The notes: generated by a model not told the origin, from the letters alone. A DNA stretch of 64,000 nucleotides from Rhodococcus sp. ABRD24 (GCF_004328705.1 NZ_CP035319.1:1116001-1180000), one strand, 5' to 3'; shown: positions 13,935 through 24,778, numbered from the stretch's first letter. A program made the numbers and translations.

Positions 13935-16900
13935 ATGGACGCCGTCCTTGCCCGCTTCTCCGCACCCACCCGGGAGTGGTTCGACGGTGCCTTTCACGCC
14001 CCCACGCCGGCGCAGCTGGGCGCGTGGGACTCCATCGCGAGCGGGGCACACACGCTCGTCGTCGCCCCTACCGGGTCCGGGAAGACGCTGTCCGCGTTCC
14101 TGTGGGCGCTCGATCAGCTGGCGTCCACCCCACCCGACCCCGACGCCGAACGCCGTACGACGAAGGTCCTCTACATCTCCCCGCTCAAGGCGCTGGGTGT
14201 GGATGTCGAACGCAACCTGCGTGCCCCGCTGGTCGGCATCACCCAGACCGCGAAGCGCCTCGGCGCCGAGCCGCCGGAGATACGGGTGGGTGTGCGTTCC
14301 GGCGACACCCCCACCGGCGAACGACGCAAGCTGATCAAGACGCCTCCCGACATCCTCATCACCACCCCCGAATCGCTGTTCTTGATGCTGACGTCCTCGG
14401 CCCGGGAGACCCTGACCGGTGTGGATACCGTCATCGTCGACGAGGTGCACGCGGTAGCCGGGACCAAACGCGGCGCGCACCTCGCGCTGTCGCTCGAGCG
14501 CCTCGACCAGCTCCTCACGAAGCCCGCCCAGCGGATCGGATTGTCGGCCACCGTCCGTCCGCACGAGGAGGTGGGCCGGTTCCTCGCCGGTGCTGAGCCG
14601 ATCCGGATCGTCGCCCCGCCGGCGGCGAAGACGTTCGATCTGACGGTGCGGGTCCCGGTCGAGGACATGACCGAACTGGGCACCGCCGAACCCGATCCGG
14701 ACTCGGTGTCGCCGACGCCGCAGGCCGGGTCCATCTGGCCGCACGTCGAGGAGCAGATCGTCGATTTGATCCTCGAGCACCGCTCGTCGATCGTGTTCGC
14801 GAACTCGCGTCGTCTGGCCGAGAAGCTGACCGCACGCCTCAACGAGATCTATGCCGAGCGCCTCGGCGGGACCGTCGAGAAGCAGGGCAAGCCGCCCGCA
14901 CAGATCGGGGCTCCCACCGAGGTCAACTACGGCGCCGACCCTCTGCTCGCGCGGGCCCACCACGGGTCGGTCAGCAAGGACCAGCGCGCGATCATCGAGG
15001 ACGATCTCAAATCCGGTCGGCTGCGCTGCGTCGTCGCCACCAGCAGCCTCGAACTCGGAATCGACATGGGTGCGGTCGATCTCGTCGTCCAGGTGGAGGC
15101 ACCGCCGTCGGTCGCGAGCGGACTGCAACGCGTCGGCCGGGCCGGCCACCAGGTGGGTGAGGTCTCCCGCGGCGTGCTGTTCCCCAAGCACCGCACCGAC
15201 CTCATCCACTGCGCCGTCACCGTCGAACGCATGTCGGCGGGGCAGATCGAGAGAATCGAAATCCCCACAAACCCCCTTGACATCCTGGCGCAGCAAACCG
15301 TGGCCGCCACCGCACTCGAACCGCTCGACGTGGAGCATTGGTACGAGGTGGTCCGGCGCAGTGGCTCGTTCGCGACTCTGCCGCGGTCGGCGTACGAGTC
15401 GACACTCGACCTGCTCGCGGGGCGCTACCCGTCGGACGAGTTCGCCGAACTGCGGCCGCGCCTGGTGTGGGACCGCGACGCCGGCACCCTCACCGGTCGG
15501 CCCGGATCGCAGCGGCTCGCCGTCACCTCCGGCGGTGCCATCCCCGATCGGGGTCTGTTCGCCGTGTACATGATCGGTGAGCGGCAATCGAGGGTCGGCG
15601 AACTCGATGAGGAGATGGTGTACGAGTCTCGCGTCGGCGACGTGTTCGCGCTCGGCGCCACCAGCTGGCGGATCGAGGAAATCACGTTCGACCGTGTGCT
15701 GGTCAGCCCCGCCTACGGGCTCCCCGGACGCCTGCCGTTCTGGCACGGCGACGGACTCGGCCGCCCCGCCGAACTCGGGGAGGCGCTCGGCGGGTTCCTG
15801 CGAGAGTTGTCCACCAGTACGCAGGAAGAGGTGACCACCCGGCTCGCGGCAAGCGGCCTCGACACCAACGCCACCTCCAACCTCACGGCACTGATCGACG
15901 ACCAGCAGCAGGCGACCGGGCGCGTGCCCACCGACAAAACGCTGGTGGTGGAACGGTTCCGCGACGAACTCGGCGACTGGCGACTGGTCCTGCACTCCCC
16001 CTACGGCCTACGCGTGCACGCGCCGTGGGCACTCGCGGTCGGCGCCAGACTACGGGAGCGCTTCGGCGTCGACGCCGCGCCCACCGCGTCCGATGACGGG
16101 ATCATCGTGCGCCTCCCCGACACCGAGGACGACCCACCCGGCGCCGAACTGTTCGCATTCGAGCGCGACGAGATCGAGGACATCGTCACCGACGAGGTGG
16201 GCGGCTCCGCGCTGTTCGCCTCACGGTTCCGCGAATGTGCCGCCCGCGCACTGCTGTTGCCGCGCCGCACCCCTGGCAAGCGGGCACCGCTGTGGCAGCA
16301 GCGGCAACGCTCCGCACAACTGCTCGACGTCGCCCGCAAGTACCCGACTTTCCCGATCCTGCTCGAGACGGTGCGCGAATGCCTGCAGGACGTCTACGAC
16401 CTGCCCGCACTGCGCGACCTCTTCGGCCGTATCGCCCGGCGGCAGATCCGCATCGTCGAGGTCGAGACGGCGTCACCGTCGCCGTTCGCGAGCGCACTGC
16501 TGTTCGACTACGTCGGCGCGTTCATGTACGAGGGCGACAGCCCGCTCGCCGAGCGTCGGGCTGCGGCGCTGTCCCTCGACTCGACGCTGCTCGCCGAATT
16601 GCTCGGCCGCGTGGAGTTGCGAGAACTCCTCGACGCCGACGTCATCGACAAGGCCGAGCGTGAGCTGCAACGCCTGGTGCCCGAGCGCCACGCCCACGAC
16701 GTGGAGGGCGTCGCCGACCTACTGCGGATGCTCGGTCCACTCACCACCGAGGAGGCCGCCGCCCGCGCGACCGTCGACCCGTTGCCGTGGCTCGAGAATC
16801 TGGTGAAACACCGTCGGGCACTGCATGTCTCGTTCGCGGGCCGTCAATGGTGGACCGCAATCGAGGACGCCGCCCGGCTGCGCGACGGCCTGGGGGTGCC

Positions 16901-18503
16901 GCTGCCGATCGGCACGCCCGCGGCGTTCATCGAACCGGTCGACGACCCGCTGGGCGATCTGTTGAGTCGCTTCGCGCGCACCCACGGTCCGTTCACGCTC
17001 TCCGAGGCCGCCGACCGGTTCGGCATCGGCTCGGCCGTCGCCCGGGACGTGCTGATCCGACTCGCGAACGACAAGCGCGTGGTGGAGGGCGAATTCCGGC
17101 CCGGCGCCACCGGCAGCGAGTGGTGCGAGGCGGAGGTGCTGCGTCGTCTGCGCCGGCGTTCGCTGGCCGCGGCCCGCGAGGACATCGAGCCGGTGAGCAC
17201 CGCGACTCTGGGGCGGTTCCTGCCGAGCTGGCAACATGTCGGAGGCTCGCTGCACGGACTGGACGGTGTCGCGACCGTCGTGGAACAGCTTGCAGGCGTA
17301 CCGGTTCCGGCGTCGGCTCTCGAATCACTGATCCTGGGTGCGCGGGTCCGGGACTACTCCCCCACGATGCTCGACGAACTCACCGCGACCGGCGAGGTGC
17401 TGTGGGCGGGCTCCGGACAGATCTCCGGAAAGGACGGCTGGGTGAGCCTGCACCTGGCCGAGTCGTCGCCGCTCACCCTCGCCGCGCGCTCCGACGGTGA
17501 TCGCGCGGACCTCACCGAGATGCACCGCGCCGTCCTCGACACCCTCTCCGGCGGCGGCGCGTACTTCTTCCGTCAACTGTCGGACGCACTCGGCGCAGCG
17601 GGCATGACCGCCTCCCGCGGCGTCGACGACGCCGCCCTGACTTCCGCCCTGTGGGATCTGGTGTGGGCCGGATACATCGGCAACGACACCCTCGCGCCGC
17701 TGCGAGCGCTGCTGTCGGACACGTCGCGCTCCACCCCGAGCCACCGCACACCCCGGCGCGCTCCCCGCGCACACGCTTACCGGCGGCTGGGTCGGCCCAC
17801 GATGCCCACCAGGCCCGGACCGCCCACCGCGGGAGGACGCTGGTCGATACTGCCGGAACCGGACCCGGACCCGACGCTGCGCGCGCACGCCACCGCGGAC
17901 CTGCTACTCGAGCGCTACGGCGTCGTCACCCGAGGATCGGTTGTGAGCGAGAACGTTCCCGGCGGATTCGCGTTGATGTACAAGGTCTTCAGTGGCTTCG
18001 AGGACGGCGGACGCTGCCGCCGCGGCTACTTCGTCGACACCCTCGGCGGTGCCCAGTTCTCCACCTCGGACGTGGTCGACCGGCTGCGAAGCTACAGCGA
18101 CTCGATCGAGGGCCGGCACACCTCCACCCCCGCCGTGACGCTGGCAGCGTGCGACCCCGCGAACCCGTACGGCGCGGCGCTGCCGTGGCCGCCGTCGATG
18201 TCGGGCCAGGACGCACCACGGCACCGGCCCGGCCGCAAGGCCGGTGGACTCGTGGTGCTCGTCGAGGGCGAGCTGGTGCTGTTCGTCGAACGCGGCGGAC
18301 GCACCGTGCTCACGTTCACCGATGACATCGGGGCGCTGCGGACGGCCGCCGAGTCACTGGCCGCCACCGTCAAGCGCGGCGGCATCGACAAGGTAGTCGT
18401 CGAGAAGGTGGACGGCGCGACGATTCACGGCAGCGACTTCGCGCAACTGCTGGCCGAGGTCGGCTTCTCGGCGACGCCCCGCGGATTCCGATTGCGGGCG
18501 TGA
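13935..18503 (+). CDS. lhr: Lhr, large ATP-dependent 3'-5' helicase
   Basis: About 1522 residues, the usual size of bacterial full-length Lhr (about 1500). It has the superfamily-2 motifs: Walker A APTGSGKT at 44-51, Walker B DEVH at 169-172, the IVFANSRR motif IV region, and QRVGRAGH (motif VI) at 398-405. These are followed by the winged-helix/Lhr-core domain and the long Lhr C-terminal region. In mycobacteria Lhr is an ssDNA-dependent ATPase that unwinds DNA:DNA and RNA:DNA and is induced by DNA damage. The ATG at 13935 gives the family-like start; an in-frame GTG at 13905 and an ATG at 13926 are alternatives. Only 4 nt separate it from nei2, and the pair is conserved in mycobacteria. Confidence 0.95.
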   Translation: MDAVLARFSAPTREWFDGAFHAPTPAQLGAWDSIASGAHTLVVAPTGSGKTLSAFLWALDQLASTPPDPDAERRTTKVLYISPLKALGVDVERNLRAPLVGITQTAKRLGAEPPEIRVGVRSGDTPTGERRKLIKTPPDILITTPESLFLMLTSSARETLTGVDTVIVDEVHAVAGTKRGAHLALSLERLDQLLTKPAQRIGLSATVRPHEEVGRFLAGAEPIRIVAPPAAKTFDLTVRVPVEDMTELGTAEPDPDSVSPTPQAGSIWPHVEEQIVDLILEHRSSIVFANSRRLAEKLTARLNEIYAERLGGTVEKQGKPPAQIGAPTEVNYGADPLLARAHHGSVSKDQRAIIEDDLKSGRLRCVVATSSLELGIDMGAVDLVVQVEAPPSVASGLQRVGRAGHQVGEVSRGVLFPKHRTDLIHCAVTVERMSAGQIERIEIPTNPLDILAQQTVAATALEPLDVEHWYEVVRRSGSFATLPRSAYESTLDLLAGRYPSDEFAELRPRLVWDRDAGTLTGRPGSQRLAVTSGGAIPDRGLFAVYMIGERQSRVGELDEEMVYESRVGDVFALGATSWRIEEITFDRVLVSPAYGLPGRLPFWHGDGLGRPAELGEALGGFLRELSTSTQEEVTTRLAASGLDTNATSNLTALIDDQQQATGRVPTDKTLVVERFRDELGDWRLVLHSPYGLRVHAPWALAVGARLRERFGVDAAPTASDDGIIVRLPDTEDDPPGAELFAFERDEIEDIVTDEVGGSALFASRFRECAARALLLPRRTPGKRAPLWQQRQRSAQLLDVARKYPTFPILLETVRECLQDVYDLPALRDLFGRIARRQIRIVEVETASPSPFASALLFDYVGAFMYEGDSPLAERRAAALSLDSTLLAELLGRVELRELLDADVIDKAERELQRLVPERHAHDVEGVADLLRMLGPLTTEEAAARATVDPLPWLENLVKHRRALHVSFAGRQWWTAIEDAARLRDGLGVPLPIGTPAAFIEPVDDPLGDLLSRFARTHGPFTLSEAADRFGIGSAVARDVLIRLANDKRVVEGEFRPGATGSEWCEAEVLRRLRRRSLAAAREDIEPVSTATLGRFLPSWQHVGGSLHGLDGVATVVEQLAGVPVPASALESLILGARVRDYSPTMLDELTATGEVLWAGSGQISGKDGWVSLHLAESSPLTLAARSDGDRADLTEMHRAVLDTLSGGGAYFFRQLSDALGAAGMTASRGVDDAALTSALWDLVWAGYIGNDTLAPLRALLSDTSRSTPSHRTPRRAPRAHAYRRLGRPTMPTRPGPPTAGGRWSILPEPDPDPTLRAHATADLLLERYGVVTRGSVVSENVPGGFALMYKVFSGFEDGGRCRRGYFVDTLGGAQFSTSDVVDRLRSYSDSIEGRHTSTPAVTLAACDPANPYGAALPWPPSMSGQDAPRHRPGRKAGGLVVLVEGELVLFVERGGRTVLTFTDDIGALRTAAESLAATVKRGGIDKVVVEKVDGATIHGSDFAQLLAEVGFSATPRGFRLRA

Positions 18504-18507
18504 GCGA

Positions 18508-19293
18508 ATGCCCGAGGGAGACACCGTCTGGCAGGCCGCGCACCGGCTCGACACAGCCCTCGCCGGTCACACACTGACCGAATGTGACATCCGGGTGCCG
18601 CGTTACGCGACCATCGACCTGTCCGGGCACACGGTCGGCTCGGTGATCCCCCGCGGCAAGCACCTGCTCACCCGCGTCGGCGATCACACGATCCACACCC
18701 ATCTGAAGATGGAGGGCGCCTGGCATGTGTACTCGCGGGGAGCACGGTGGAAGCGCCCCGCACACCAGGCCCGGATCGTGTTGGGCACCGAAGACACCGT
18801 TGCCGTGGGATTCTCGCTCGGTGTCACCGAGGTGATCGCCACCGCCGACGAGAGCTCCGTCGTCGGGCACCTGGGTCCGGATCTGCTCGGCCCGGACTGG
18901 GACGCCGCGACTGCGACAGCGAATCTGGCTGCGGCCGAGAACCGTCCGATCGGTGAGGCGTTGCTCGATCAGCGCATCATGGCAGGCATCGGCAACGTGT
19001 ACCGCAACGAGATCTGCTTCCTGCGCGGCATCGATCCCCGCACCCCCACCTCCCGGGTCCCCGACCTGCCGAAGGTGGTCGGCCTGGCGCACCGACTGCT
19101 CCAGGCCAACCGCGCTCGCACCGTCCGCGTCACCACCGGTGATCGGCGGCCCGGCCGACGCGACTGGGTCTACGGGCGCGCCGGCCAACCATGCCTGCGC
19201 TGCGGAACCCTGATCGTTACCGAGGAATTCGGAGAGGAACCCGGCCGCGAACGTTCGATCTTCCGCTGCCCCAACTGTCAACCGCAGCGCTGA
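18508..19293 (+). CDS. nei2: Fpg/Nei-family DNA glycosylase (endonuclease VIII type)
   Basis: A 261-residue bifunctional glycosylase/AP lyase. The catalytic N-terminus PEGDT (Pro at position 2 after Met removal, Glu3) is intact, as are the HLKMEGAW and H2TH regions (DQRIMAGIGNVYRNE). It ends in a four-Cys zinc finger (C-x2-C...C-x2-C, last 30 residues). This enzyme class removes oxidised pyrimidines and makes strand breaks at abasic sites. It follows lhr by 4 nt, which suggests joint action in oxidative damage repair. Its 3' end overlaps the converging TetR gene by 16 nt. Confidence 0.93.
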   Translation: MPEGDTVWQAAHRLDTALAGHTLTECDIRVPRYATIDLSGHTVGSVIPRGKHLLTRVGDHTIHTHLKMEGAWHVYSRGARWKRPAHQARIVLGTEDTVAVGFSLGVTEVIATADESSVVGHLGPDLLGPDWDAATATANLAAAENRPIGEALLDQRIMAGIGNVYRNEICFLRGIDPRTPTSRVPDLPKVVGLAHRLLQANRARTVRVTTGDRRPGRRDWVYGRAGQPCLRCGTLIVTEEFGEEPGRERSIFRCPNCQPQR

Positions 19294-19883
19294 CCGGCAC
19301 CGACGAGCAGACCGACACAGTGCGCGACGAACCGATCGCGAGTGGTGTCCACTGTGCCGTCGAGGTATCCGATGAACAGACTCGTCAGCGCACCGACCAG
19401 TCCGACGGCGGTCATCTGCCGCTCATCGGCGTCGGTGATCTGCGACAGCTGCTCGTGCACGAGGAGCACAAACGCCGGTGCCAGTTCGAGCCCATGCCCG
19501 CCCAACGCGGGTTCGGTGAGCGGCGCGAGGAGCAACACCCGACCGCGTGCCGGGTGGTCGACCATCAGCTTCACGAACGCCGATACGGCTGCCGACGCCC
19601 GTTCCCGCCCCGAATCGACTGATGCGACGGCGGCCACCAGCGCGTCATGGGCCTGTCGCCCCACTTCCTCGTACACAGCGCGGACAAATTCGTCCCGATC
19701 GGCGTAACTCTCGTAGAAGTACCGTTCGGTGAGCCCGGCGGCGCGGCAGACCCCACGGACACCGACGGCCGCACCGCCCTGCGCGCCCAGCAGTTCGATG
19801 CCCGCGGCGAGCAGTGCATCGCGCCGAGCCGCACGGCGCTGCTCGATGCCGGTGCCCGCCCACGTCCGCCGCGTACCCACCAC
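19278..19883 (-). CDS. TetR-family transcriptional regulator
   Basis: A 201-residue protein with an N-terminal TetR HTH (ALLAAGIELLG then VRGVCRAAGLTERYFYESYAD) and a helical C-terminal domain. GGAGG lies 1 nt before the GTG at 19883 and 4 nt before a second GTG at 19880, so the second may be used. It is divergent from the DUF2236 gene, with an 80-nt gap that holds that gene's promoter, and is the likely regulator of it. The 3' end overlaps nei2 by 16 nt. Confidence 0.88.
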   Translation of the reverse strand: MVGTRRTWAGTGIEQRRAARRDALLAAGIELLGAQGGAAVGVRGVCRAAGLTERYFYESYADRDEFVRAVYEEVGRQAHDALVAAVASVDSGRERASAAVSAFVKLMVDHPARGRVLLLAPLTEPALGGHGLELAPAFVLLVHEQLSQITDADERQMTAVGLVGALTSLFIGYLDGTVDTTRDRFVAHCVGLLVGAGQRCG

Positions 19884-19894
19884 ACCTCCGAGCC

Positions 19895-19923
19895 TTGACC
19901 GCGTACCAGCCCGATCCTAATCT
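19895..19923 (+). promoter_or_regulatory. -35/-10 promoter of the DUF2236 gene
   Basis: TTGACC (19895-19900) and TAATCT (19918-19923) are separated by exactly 17 nt, the ideal sigma-70-type spacing. A TGAC-N10-GTCA inverted repeat directly downstream could be the site of the divergent TetR protein. Confidence 0.55.
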
Positions 19924-19963
19924 GACAACGGGTGTAGTCAATTGCATCCGGAAGGCGGCCCTC

Positions 19964-20902
19964 ATGACCCGTTCGGATACGTCGGCACCGATACCGCTCG
20001 GACCCGACTCGCTGACCTGGCGCTACTTCGGCGACTGGCGCGGCATGCTCCAGGGGCTGTGGGCCGGGTCGATGCAGAACATGCATCCCGGCCTCGGCGC
20101 GGGCGTCGAGCAGCACTCCAGGTTCTTCGAGGAGCGGTGGGAGCGGCTCTTCCGCTCGCTGTACCCGATCGGCGGTGTGGTGTTCGACGGCGACCGCGCA
20201 CGGATGACGGCCGAGGAGGTCCGCGACTACCACCGGGGCATCAAGGGCGTCGACGCGAAGGGCCGTCGCTATCACGCACTCGATCCGGAGACGTTCTACT
20301 GGGCGCATGCCACTTTCTTCATGGGCACGATCCTGGCCGCCGACCACTTCGCCGGCGGCATCACGGAGGCCCAGAAGCGACAACTGTTCACCGAGCACAT
20401 CCAGTGGTACCGGCTCTACGGGATGAGTATGCGTCCGGTCCCCGAAACCTGGGAGGACTTCCAGCACTATTGGGATCATATGTGCCGCAACGTCCTCGAG
20501 GACAACAAGGCCGCCCGCGACGTGCTCGATCTGTCGGATATCGGCCGGCCCCCGTTCCTCATGTGGTTGCCCGAACCGATCTGGCGCATCGCCCGGATAC
20601 CGGTGTCGAAGGGCTTCGTGTGGCTCACCATCGGGCTCTACGACCAGCCGGTCCGCGATCTCCTCGGCTTCCGGTGGCGTCCGGTCGACGCGTGGGTGCA
20701 CCGCAGGGTCGGCCGCCTCGTCAACGCCGTCTTCCGTCTGGTGCCGACCCGCCTGCGCAAACATCCCCGCGCGCGCAGCGGCATGGACCGGGCCAGTGGA
20801 CGCGTGCCGGCCGATGCGCCGCTGGTGCACACACCGGCACGCAATCTGCCGCCCCTCGAACACCGCGACGACCCGAGCCACTATGTCCCGCCCATGAGCT
20901 GA
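19964..20902 (+). CDS. DUF2236 (MpaB/Lcp-like) putative haem oxygenase
   Basis: A 312-residue protein of the oxygenase-MpaB/DUF2236 family, which includes latex-clearing protein and the fungal oxidase MpaB. It has the conserved opening (PDSLTWRYFGDWRGMLQG.WAG), a WAHATFFMG motif with a candidate haem His, and a P..W.DF..YW segment. Lcp-type members bind haem b and cleave isoprenoid chains; the reaction of this branch is not known. The ATG at 19964 has GGAAGG upstream. It is controlled by a good -35/-10 promoter and probably by the divergent TetR protein. Confidence 0.85.
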   Translation: MTRSDTSAPIPLGPDSLTWRYFGDWRGMLQGLWAGSMQNMHPGLGAGVEQHSRFFEERWERLFRSLYPIGGVVFDGDRARMTAEEVRDYHRGIKGVDAKGRRYHALDPETFYWAHATFFMGTILAADHFAGGITEAQKRQLFTEHIQWYRLYGMSMRPVPETWEDFQHYWDHMCRNVLEDNKAARDVLDLSDIGRPPFLMWLPEPIWRIARIPVSKGFVWLTIGLYDQPVRDLLGFRWRPVDAWVHRRVGRLVNAVFRLVPTRLRKHPRARSGMDRASGRVPADAPLVHTPARNLPPLEHRDDPSHYVPPMS

Positions 20903-20921
20903 TTGTGCAACGCTCTGTCCC

Positions 20922-21461
20922 ATGGAATCGGATCTCCACTCATTGATGCACCGGCCCCTACTGAGTCGTTCGGTGCCACTCGACAGAGACAACGCTGCGA
21001 GCCGGATCAGCGCCTACGTGTACGGCAACATCCTGATTCTGGCCGTGCTGATTCCGGAAACCGTCTCCCGCAGCGACTCCCGAACCATCGCTGTGGTTGC
21101 CGGCACCGCACTGTCGACGTTCATCGCGCACGCGTTCGCCGAAGGGGTGGGTAAGTCGGTCCGCTCGGGCCGCCAGCTGACGACCGCCGAACGGCTGACC
21201 GAACTGCGCGACTCGGTGCCGGTACTCAGCTCGGCGGTCGTCCCGATCATCGTGCTCACGACCGCAGTCCTCGGGTGGCTCGAGCCGTTCACCGCTCAGG
21301 TGATCGCCGAGGTCGCGATCCTGGTCCGGATCGCGTCGATGGTGTTCGTCATCACTCGTCTACGGGGCGAACGCCCCTCGGGTAACACGCTGATCGCCGC
21401 AGCGGCACTGGCGGTCGGCGCCACGGCGATCGTCATCCTCAAGGTCGTGCTGACTCACTAG
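20922..21461 (+). CDS. Four-helix integral membrane protein, unknown function
   Basis: A 179-residue protein with four predicted membrane segments at about 31-48, 58-73, 102-120 and 150-176, separated by a charged loop (GKSVRSGRQLTTAERLTEL). I do not recognise a named family. It follows the DUF2236 gene by 19 nt and may be co-transcribed. The 3' end overlaps the end of glpD by 23 nt, so the two mRNAs are antisense at their ends. Confidence 0.72.
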   Translation: MESDLHSLMHRPLLSRSVPLDRDNAASRISAYVYGNILILAVLIPETVSRSDSRTIAVVAGTALSTFIAHAFAEGVGKSVRSGRQLTTAERLTELRDSVPVLSSAVVPIIVLTTAVLGWLEPFTAQVIAEVAILVRIASMVFVITRLRGERPSGNTLIAAAALAVGATAIVILKVVLTH

Positions 21462-23226
21462 AGACCGCACCCGGAACCGGTTCCAGAATCTCCGATCTGG
21501 CCTCCGGTGCGGCCGCCCGCAGCGCGTCCGCGGACAAGTCGTCCGGCTGCGCCTGCGACATCACCTCCGCCTCGACTCGGGCGCGGAAGGTCTCGACCTC
21601 CCGGTCGATCATCGCACGGTCCCAGCCCAGGACCGGTGCAACCAGTTCGGCCACCTGCTCGGCACAGTTCACACCGCGGTGCGAGTACTCGATCGAGATC
21701 CGGGTGCGCCGCGCGAGGACGTCCTCGAGATGCAGCGCGCCCTCGGCGGCGGCCGCGTACACGGCCTCCACCTGCAGGTAGTCGGGGGCATCGGTAATCG
21801 GTTGCAGCAACTCGGGGCTGTCCTTCGCCAAATCGAGGACCTCGCCGATCAGCGAGCCGTAACGGTCCAGCAGGTGCTTGACGCGATACGGGTGCAGACC
21901 GTGCGCCTCACCTAACTGCACCGCCTGATTGACGAGTGCGAAGTACCCATCGGCGCCGACCAGCGGCACCTTCTCGGTGATCGACGGCGCGACGCGGGCC
22001 GGGATGTCCTCCGATGCGAGGTCGACGGCGTCCATCCCCATCACCCGGTATGTGGTGTACTTGCCGCCCGCGATCGCGACCAGACCCGGCGCGACCCGTG
22101 CGACAGCGTGCTCGCGCGAGAGCTTCGACGTCTCGTCGCTCTCGCCCGCCAGCAGCGGGCGCAGACCGGCGTAGACGCCGTCGATGTCGTCGTGTGTGAG
22201 CGGGGTGACCAGGACCTTGTTGACGTGGCCGAGGATGTAGTCGATGTCGGCCTTGGTCGCGGCCGGATGCGCGAGGTCGAGGTTCCAGTCGGTGTCGGTG
22301 GTGCCGATGATCCAGTGACCGCCCCACGGGATGACGAACAGCACCGACTTTTCGGTGCGCAGGATGATCGCGGCGTCGCTGACGATCCGATCACGGGGAA
22401 CCACAATGTGGACGCCCTTCGACGCGCGGACCCGGAAACGCCCTCGCTGGCGGGACAGTGCCTGGATCTCATCGGTCCACACACCCGTCGCGTTGATGAC
22501 GACGTGTCCCTTCACCTCGGTGGTCGCGCCGGTCTCGGAGTCCCGGACCCGCACGCCCGACACCCGGTCGGCCTCCCGCAGGAATCCCACCACCTGGGTA
22601 GATGTGCGCACGACTGCTCCGTAGTGCGCAGCGGTCCGCGCGACGGTCATGGTGTGGCGGGCGTCGTCGACGACGGTGTCGTAGTACCGGATTCCGCCGA
22701 CGAGCGAATGCCGCTTGAGCCCCGGCGCCATCCGCAGTGCACCGGCCCTGGTGAGGTGCTTCTGCGCTGGAACGGACTTCGAACCGCCCATCCGGTCGTA
22801 GAGCAGGAATCCCGCCGCCATATAGGGCCGCTCCCACACCCGATGCGTCAGGGGGAAAAGGAATTTCAGCGGCTTGACCAGGTGCGGCGCGAGCGTCGAC
22901 ATCGACAGTTCGCGCTCGTGCAGCGCCTCGGAGACCAATCCGACCTCTAGCTGCTCGAGGTAGCGGAGCCCACCGTGGAACATCTTCGAGGAGCGAGACG
23001 ACGTGCCGGACGCGAAATCCCGCGCCTCCACCAGCGCGACCCTCAGTCCACGCGTCGCGGCGTCCAGCGCAGCGCCCACGCCTACGACGCCGCCACCGAT
23101 GACGACAACGTCGAACTGCTCGGTCCCCAACTTCTCCCAGGCCTGCTCCCGCTGTCGCGGACCCAGGAATTGCACACCAGGCTGCTTGTCCAACTCGGGC
23201 TCCCGTGGCTTGTCGACGAATCTCAC
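21439..23226 (-). CDS. glpD: Aerobic glycerol-3-phosphate dehydrogenase
   Basis: A 595-residue FAD-dependent, membrane-associated dehydrogenase oxidising glycerol-3-phosphate to dihydroxyacetone phosphate with electrons passed to the quinone pool. The FAD motif [11 protein letters not shown] is near residues 41-51. The [20 protein letters not shown] segment, the GTTDTDW motif and the C-terminal DUF/cap region match M. tuberculosis GlpD2 closely. A GTG start at 23226 is preceded by a weak GGA site. It is divergent from glpK, so glycerol uptake metabolism is encoded on both sides of a 48-nt gap. Confidence 0.95.
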   Translation of the reverse strand: MRFVDKPREPELDKQPGVQFLGPRQREQAWEKLGTEQFDVVVIGGGVVGVGAALDAATRGLRVALVEARDFASGTSSRSSKMFHGGLRYLEQLEVGLVSEALHERELSMSTLAPHLVKPLKFLFPLTHRVWERPYMAAGFLLYDRMGGSKSVPAQKHLTRAGALRMAPGLKRHSLVGGIRYYDTVVDDARHTMTVARTAAHYGAVVRTSTQVVGFLREADRVSGVRVRDSETGATTEVKGHVVINATGVWTDEIQALSRQRGRFRVRASKGVHIVVPRDRIVSDAAIILRTEKSVLFVIPWGGHWIIGTTDTDWNLDLAHPAATKADIDYILGHVNKVLVTPLTHDDIDGVYAGLRPLLAGESDETSKLSREHAVARVAPGLVAIAGGKYTTYRVMGMDAVDLASEDIPARVAPSITEKVPLVGADGYFALVNQAVQLGEAHGLHPYRVKHLLDRYGSLIGEVLDLAKDSPELLQPITDAPDYLQVEAVYAAAAEGALHLEDVLARRTRISIEYSHRGVNCAEQVAELVAPVLGWDRAMIDREVETFRARVEAEVMSQAQPDDLSADALRAAAPEARSEILEPVPGAVSSESARP

Positions 23227-23274
23227 TCCAGGCTAGTAGCTTCGTGCCCACACCGCCGAGAGACGAGGACGCCT

Positions 23275-24765
23275 GTGACTGAGTACATCGCCGCCATCGA
23301 TCAGGGCACCACGTCGAGCCGGTGCATGATCTTCGACCACGGCGGTCAGGTGGTCGGCGTCGCGCAGAAGGAACACAACCAGATCTTCCCGCAACCAGGC
23401 TGGGTTGAGCACGATCCTGACCAGCTCTGGAGCAACACCCGAGAGATGGTGGGCGCGGTGCTGGCGAAGACGAATCTGACGGCCGGGGACATCGCCGCGG
23501 TCGGCATCACGAACCAACGCGAGACCACAGTGGTGTGGGACCGAGAGACCGGCAAGCCCGTCTACAACGCGATCGTGTGGCAGGACACTCGGACAGATCA
23601 CCTGTGCGCCGAGATCGGCGGCGACGAGGGACGCGGCCGGTTCCGCGCAGCCACCGGGCTGCCGTTGTCCACGTACTTCTCCGGCCCCAAGATCCGGTGG
23701 ATCCTGGACAATGTCGACGGCGCCCGCGAGCGCGCCGAGGCCGGAAAACTGTGCTTCGGCACGATCGATTCCTGGCTCATCTGGAACCTCACCGGCGGCC
23801 GGCATATCACCGACGTCACCAACGCGTCCCGCACGCTGCTGATGAACCTCGAAACCCTCGACTGGGACCCGGACATCTGCGACGCAATCGGAGTCCCGAT
23901 GTCGATGCTGCCCGAGATCCGCAGTTCATCGGAGGTATACGGCGACCTCATGCTGCCCGGAATCTCGGCGGGTATTCCGATAGCCGGGATCCTCGGCGAT
24001 CAGCAGGCCGCGACCTTCGGACAGGCGTGCCTGTCCGTCGGCGAGGCCAAGAACACCTACGGCACCGGAAACTTCTTGTTGCTCAACACCGGAACGACGG
24101 CGGTACAGAGCGACCACGGACTGCTCACCACTGTCTGCTACAAACTTGGCGGCAAACCGGCGGTCTACGCCCTCGAGGGCTCGGTGGCAGTCACCGGCTC
24201 GCTGGTGCAGTGGTTGCGCGACAACCTCGGAATCATCCAGTCCGCCAAGGATATCGAACCGCTTGCCAAGACGGTGGACGACAACGGTGGCGCGTATTTC
24301 GTCCCGGCCTTCTCCGGTCTGTTCGCACCACGGTGGCGGCCCGACGCGCGCGGCGTCATCGCCGGGCTGACCCGGTTCGTCAACAAGGGCCACCTCGCCC
24401 GAGCTGCACTCGAGGCGACCGCCTACCAGACCCGCGAGGTCATCGAGGCAATGCGGGCCGACTCCGGCGTCGAGCTCAGCTCGCTCAAGGTCGACGGTGG
24501 CATGGTCGTCAACGAGACGCTCATGCAGTTCCAGTCCGACATCCTCGGTGTTCCGGTCACCCGCCCCGTCGTGAACGAGACGACCGCACTCGGCGCCGCT
24601 TACGCCGCGGGCCTGGCGGTCGGCTTCTGGAAGAGTGAGGACGAGATCCGCAGCAACTGGGCCGAGGACAAGACGTGGCAGCCGGCCATGGACGAGGCCG
24701 AATGCGACCGTCTCTACAGCGGATGGAACAAAGCCGTCGAACGCACCTACGGGTGGGAGGACTGA
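23275..24765 (+). CDS. glpK: Glycerol kinase
   Basis: A 496-residue FGGY-family kinase that phosphorylates glycerol with ATP. The opening [18 protein letters not shown], the GWVEHDP motif, the GITNQRET segment and the TYGTGNF / ATAYQTREV motifs of the ATP site are all intact. The GTG at 23275 places the family-typical N-terminus right after GAGG; the upstream extension overlaps glpD and is not coding. It is divergent from glpD and provides the substrate for that enzyme. It converges with the ccsB-like gene, with 13 nt between stops. Confidence 0.96.
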   Translation: MTEYIAAIDQGTTSSRCMIFDHGGQVVGVAQKEHNQIFPQPGWVEHDPDQLWSNTREMVGAVLAKTNLTAGDIAAVGITNQRETTVVWDRETGKPVYNAIVWQDTRTDHLCAEIGGDEGRGRFRAATGLPLSTYFSGPKIRWILDNVDGARERAEAGKLCFGTIDSWLIWNLTGGRHITDVTNASRTLLMNLETLDWDPDICDAIGVPMSMLPEIRSSSEVYGDLMLPGISAGIPIAGILGDQQAATFGQACLSVGEAKNTYGTGNFLLLNTGTTAVQSDHGLLTTVCYKLGGKPAVYALEGSVAVTGSLVQWLRDNLGIIQSAKDIEPLAKTVDDNGGAYFVPAFSGLFAPRWRPDARGVIAGLTRFVNKGHLARAALEATAYQTREVIEAMRADSGVELSSLKVDGGMVVNETLMQFQSDILGVPVTRPVVNETTALGAAYAAGLAVGFWKSEDEIRSNWAEDKTWQPAMDEAECDRLYSGWNKAVERTYGWED

Positions 24766-24778
24766 CCCGGGGTACGAG

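Noticed and set aside
13869..15995. A 708-residue minus-strand open frame opposite lhr
   Set aside because: Lhr motifs are continuous on the plus strand. The minus frame is low-complexity with repeated Gly/Arg/Asp and no start signals.
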